From Phoebastria nigripes (taxonomy: Eukaryota; Chordata; Aves; Procellariiformes; Diomedeidae): a stretch of 64,000 bases of DNA. Position numbers and translations under genes: made by a program. The stretch is taken from contig JAYKAV010002930.1 of the NCBI GenBank assembly GCA_035582835.1, forward strand, positions 371,767 to 435,766, given 5' to 3'. Shown one piece after another: positions 60,661 through 64,000 of the stretch (position 1 is the stretch's first letter; the number at the start of each line of letters is the position of its first letter). Below the pieces are notes generated by a model. The model was not told the origin of the DNA and made no database searches. It saw only the letters and a program-made list of their open reading frames with translations.

Positions 60661-63600
60661 AGTATTTTTCTGAGGTAAGATTATAATTTTTCAGCTTCTT
60701 CTGTTTCAAACAAAATTCCTTCCCCGGGCATATTTAACAGCTGTGCAGATGTCACTGTTTTCTTGTCTGACTGTGCTAGACCCAGCACTAGAGACAGAGT
60801 TCATAACCAAGTGGAGAAGGCTTCAAGCTGCTCATGAAAAGGAAAAGTAGGCATAGCTTCACAGGCCGACAGTATCTATCCTGTTCTGCAGAGGAACTGC
60901 TCTTCCCGTTCCTGCCTTTGATCCCATTTCCCAGAGCTAGAATGGGGTAGGAGAGCTGCAGGGCTTGAGCGGGTTCATTGCTGGGCAGGGGCGGTGGGAT
61001 TTACATCACTTCATTTTAGCAGCATGAAGGTAAGGTGCCTTGTCCAAGCTATTCCTCTATACTCCGTCTACATTCAGCTTTTGCCGGCAGTTGTTTCCCT
61101 TAAACTCCCAGTAACTGCTGGCTAAAATGGGGGTCAGAAAACATGGCCAGCTCACTGGCAGCTGCAGAACGGAGAGCAACCTCAATTCACAAAGGAGCCG
61201 AGTCCCCCCTGCAACGCATTTCTGCATCTAGTAATCTCTGCGCAGCCTGTGGTGTTTAAGTTCATAAATATTTGCTTTGCATCAACATTTAAACATAGAG
61301 GTAGTAGCAGATCCTGCTGCTATATTCGGTATTAAAAGGCCTGTGATTTTAAATACCAGCTCCCTGCCTGTCTCTGTCCGGCTGGGAGCGTGCTATGGTT
61401 CAGGCAAGGAGACAATTATGTGTCACTTCAACATGTACCGTTCTCTGCACTGCCTCCATCTACCAGTACATCGCTTGTTAATGAACGTAATACATTTATC
61501 CTCTGACTCACCATATTTTTCCAAATGCTTTCAGTACTGAAGGTTTCTCTATTTTTTTTTTTCCCCCAGAGCAAATCCTGTAGAGGTAGTAAGGAAATGA
61601 GCGAGAGGGAGGGAATCAGTTCGTGCAGGCTTTTGAAAAGGAATTTATCTATTTCAACTTACAAATCGAAATTCGGGTAGTATTTTTAACAGCACGTCCA
61701 TACCTAACTTCTGTTTAAAGCAAGCGGGGCTAGGAACCTATGTGCTTTGGGAAATCTCCCTGTGTACTTGCCTTCATCTTTAGATATAAAAAATAGGATA
61801 CTTAGACTTTCAGGGCCTTTTGCAGTTTCACTTACAAAAATAGTACCTCCCTACAACATGGATGCACTGTGAAGAGAATTGCACAAAATTATCACTGAAA
61901 GGTTCTTAGATTCTCTCTTGTGAGGGTCTTATAAAATAAACAGAAGTGTTAACATCCCTAGTTAGTTGTAACTAGTGTGGTGTTCCTGCTGTTAGTCTAT
62001 TTTGATACGTTGGTGGCTTTGATCTGACCAGCTGATTGCTTTCTGTTAGACGACATTTTTCTAAAGACTTTTGGTATTTTATACTTTATAGAAATTCAGA
62101 CCGCACCTGTTACAGGCACTATGCATTTGACTCCTTCATTGATCAATTTTTCTCTGGCACACACCCCTAAGAGAAGTCAAGTCTTTTCAATCCATCATGA
62201 GCAGCTGTAAAAATTTGCTTCATAGAAGTTTGCACTTTCCACTACCAACACTGAGAGCTGAAGAGAAAAGGCAACTGCTGTAAGGAGCACACTGCAACCA
62301 AAGACTACACTCGTCATAAAGTCATGGAAGAATAATCTTACAAAGCTTCTGTGTTTTCTCTTTAAAATGATCACATTTTCAAACTTGGAGCCATAAGTAT
62401 TAGGCACTTCAATAAAGCGCCTTCAGTGCTTAACACCTGCAGCATGCATGGAAACATATTTTCTCAGCATCTCCAAAATTCAGTCTACCTGTAATTTGGC
62501 TGCACAAATATGAAGCAATACACCTAACCCAGCTCTGAAAAGTTGTGCTGTGCTATACAATAGGTTTCCAGGTTAAAAGCGGTGCATTTCAAAACCCTCC
62601 AGCTATACTGAAATAGAAACTATGCTTGTTAAGATCCCATTATTGAAAGATTCCTTTCCTCTTCCCCTCAACCAATCCTCTATCTTTGGAAGCACAGATG
62701 CCATCTGCTCTGGGCAGCACTGACTACCAATGGAGTAACATCGGTGAATTAATGACTGCTTTCATGAAAATATCTTGATAATCAGCTTATGGGAGCGACA
62801 GAGAGGGCAGGAGCCCCATTTCTTCCCCATGCCCCCCCACGCACATGCACATCTCTCGCTGCCTACTGGCACACGTGGGCTATGCTACCTGCTGCAGCCA
62901 GAGCTCAGCACCTACCCATCATCTCCTCCCATCCCAGCACTGCCGCATTTACAGCACAGATTTTATGTAGCAAGAATTTAACGAGACTCATTGCTGGTGC
63001 CTGGAATTTTGGAGGGTAGAAAGGTCAAGGACAGCAAACAGAAACAACAGCCACCACATGTCCTTGAAGAAGATCACACAAGCCTTCTGACCAATGTGAA
63101 GCAGCCAGGGCACTAGCATCTCTAATTCAGTTCATTTGTAATGCTTTGTAAAAATGGCTGTCCAAACTTAATAGAGGAAAATCTGTAGGGGTCTTTAACT
63201 CCTACTTTTAGTTAAACTCTCAAAGTCTTAACAAGAAGGAATGAGGCTAAGATGGGACAGTTACAGTAATAATAACTAGTTTCACAGAGCTCCTTAAATC
63301 CATAAAAATTGAGAGGTCATTACAAAATGGGAATCACTTGACTTTACATGACCTTTATAAGGGAGGTGAGTATTGCTTTGAAAAAAAATTTTAAAACTGA
63401 TATATGAACCACTCTGTTAGAGGTTAGGGTATTTTTACTGTTTATTTAATCAGAAGTAAACTGAGAACAGATCACAGTTCTGAACTAATGGAGGTTTTAA
63501 TGATGGTGATTGAGTCACTTAAAGAGCAAATGAAAATTTCTGGCTCATTAGAGATCAGTTTAAGAAATATTAACTTGTAGTTCCTCCTCACAGTGTTAGT

Positions 63601-64000
63601 TTCTGACTAAAAATGGTTTCATTTTGAAACTCAGAGCAATGCATAACTATACGTCAGAAAAATAAGGTGTGAGAACGTAGGTTCACATCAGAACCTAAAA
63701 ATATCTCTATGTGTACTTTATTTGGACAACAATAGCTTTTCTGGAAATTTCTGGAGTAGTGTGTACTCTACTGGTAAGCAAAGAACAGTAGTCTTCTGCT
63801 ACTGAAAATAAATCTCAGTTGTATTTCCAATATTAAATAACAGTATTCAGGATGTTTTAAATCAAATAGGAAGTTTTTCACGTTTATGCCAAAAAGCAGC
63901 AGTATTTAGCATCTCGAGCAAGCATGTCTGTGCCAGCTGAACAGCTTGTGTAGGTAGAACCTCTTTTGTGGTGGAGCTTGGCTACAGCGATGCATCAGTT

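Larger units (their letters stand above)
48501..64000. other. Intergenic DNA with structure-forming repeats, no gene recognised
   Basis: No known gene is visible to the end of the window. The segment holds a concentration of simple and palindromic DNA: the AT-rich palindromic block at 52.4-52.6 kb, the TA/CA/TG tract at 53.9-54.0 kb, a TAAAA tract at 55.0 kb, the GGGCA array at 57.5 kb, a 24-nt tandem duplication at 57.76 kb, the CTC array at 58.6 kb and an AT-rich patch at 60.56-60.66 kb. One open frame at 58.4-58.9 kb is listed separately as a weak candidate. No N occurs after 59069. Confidence 0.7.

Overview
The window is vertebrate nuclear DNA, most likely from a bird. It is AT-leaning, intron-rich and gene-poor, and very poor in interspersed repeats. 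The one transposon relic I can name has the look of an avian-type CR1 3' end. A turtle or crocodilian cannot be excluded from sequence alone. Thirty isolated single N bases are scattered through it.

The only gene I can support is the 3' end of CNTNAP2 (contactin-associated protein-like 2, Caspr2), on the plus strand. Its last three coding exons lie at 9445-9675, 24878-24949 and 26712-26911, numbered 22, 23 and 24 here after the human gene. All have canonical AG/GT boundaries, all their introns are phase 1, and the frame is uninterrupted. Together they encode the last 167 residues: the end of the fourth laminin-G domain, a short extracellular stalk, the single transmembrane helix, and the cytoplasmic tail with its 4.1-binding juxtamembrane region and C-terminal PDZ ligand. 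Positions 1-9444 are the 3' part of the preceding intron. The next two introns are 15.2 kb and 1.76 kb.

From 26912 the gene continues as a long 3'UTR. I place its end near 32.1 kb, at a good AATAAA with an upstream UGUA and a downstream U/GU-rich element. The rest (about 32.1-64 kb) appears intergenic. I recognise no second protein-coding gene in it; many medium-length ORFs occur, but they overlap one another on both strands and resemble nothing I know.

The non-genic structure worth reading is repeat and secondary-structure DNA. It includes a four-copy 23-nt minisatellite just upstream of exon 22, a 22-bp perfect palindrome in intron 22, and a 112-bp inverted-repeat element at 43.2 kb. It also includes an AT-rich block at 52.4-52.6 kb with 24-bp and 32-bp perfect palindromes, an alternating purine-pyrimidine tract at 53.9 kb, a G-quadruplex-prone GGGCA array at 57.5 kb, and a CTC triplet array at 58.6 kb. 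That triplet array lies inside an open frame that could be an unrecognised terminal exon.

I found no novel multi-gene system, RNA gene, CRISPR array or recent mobile element.
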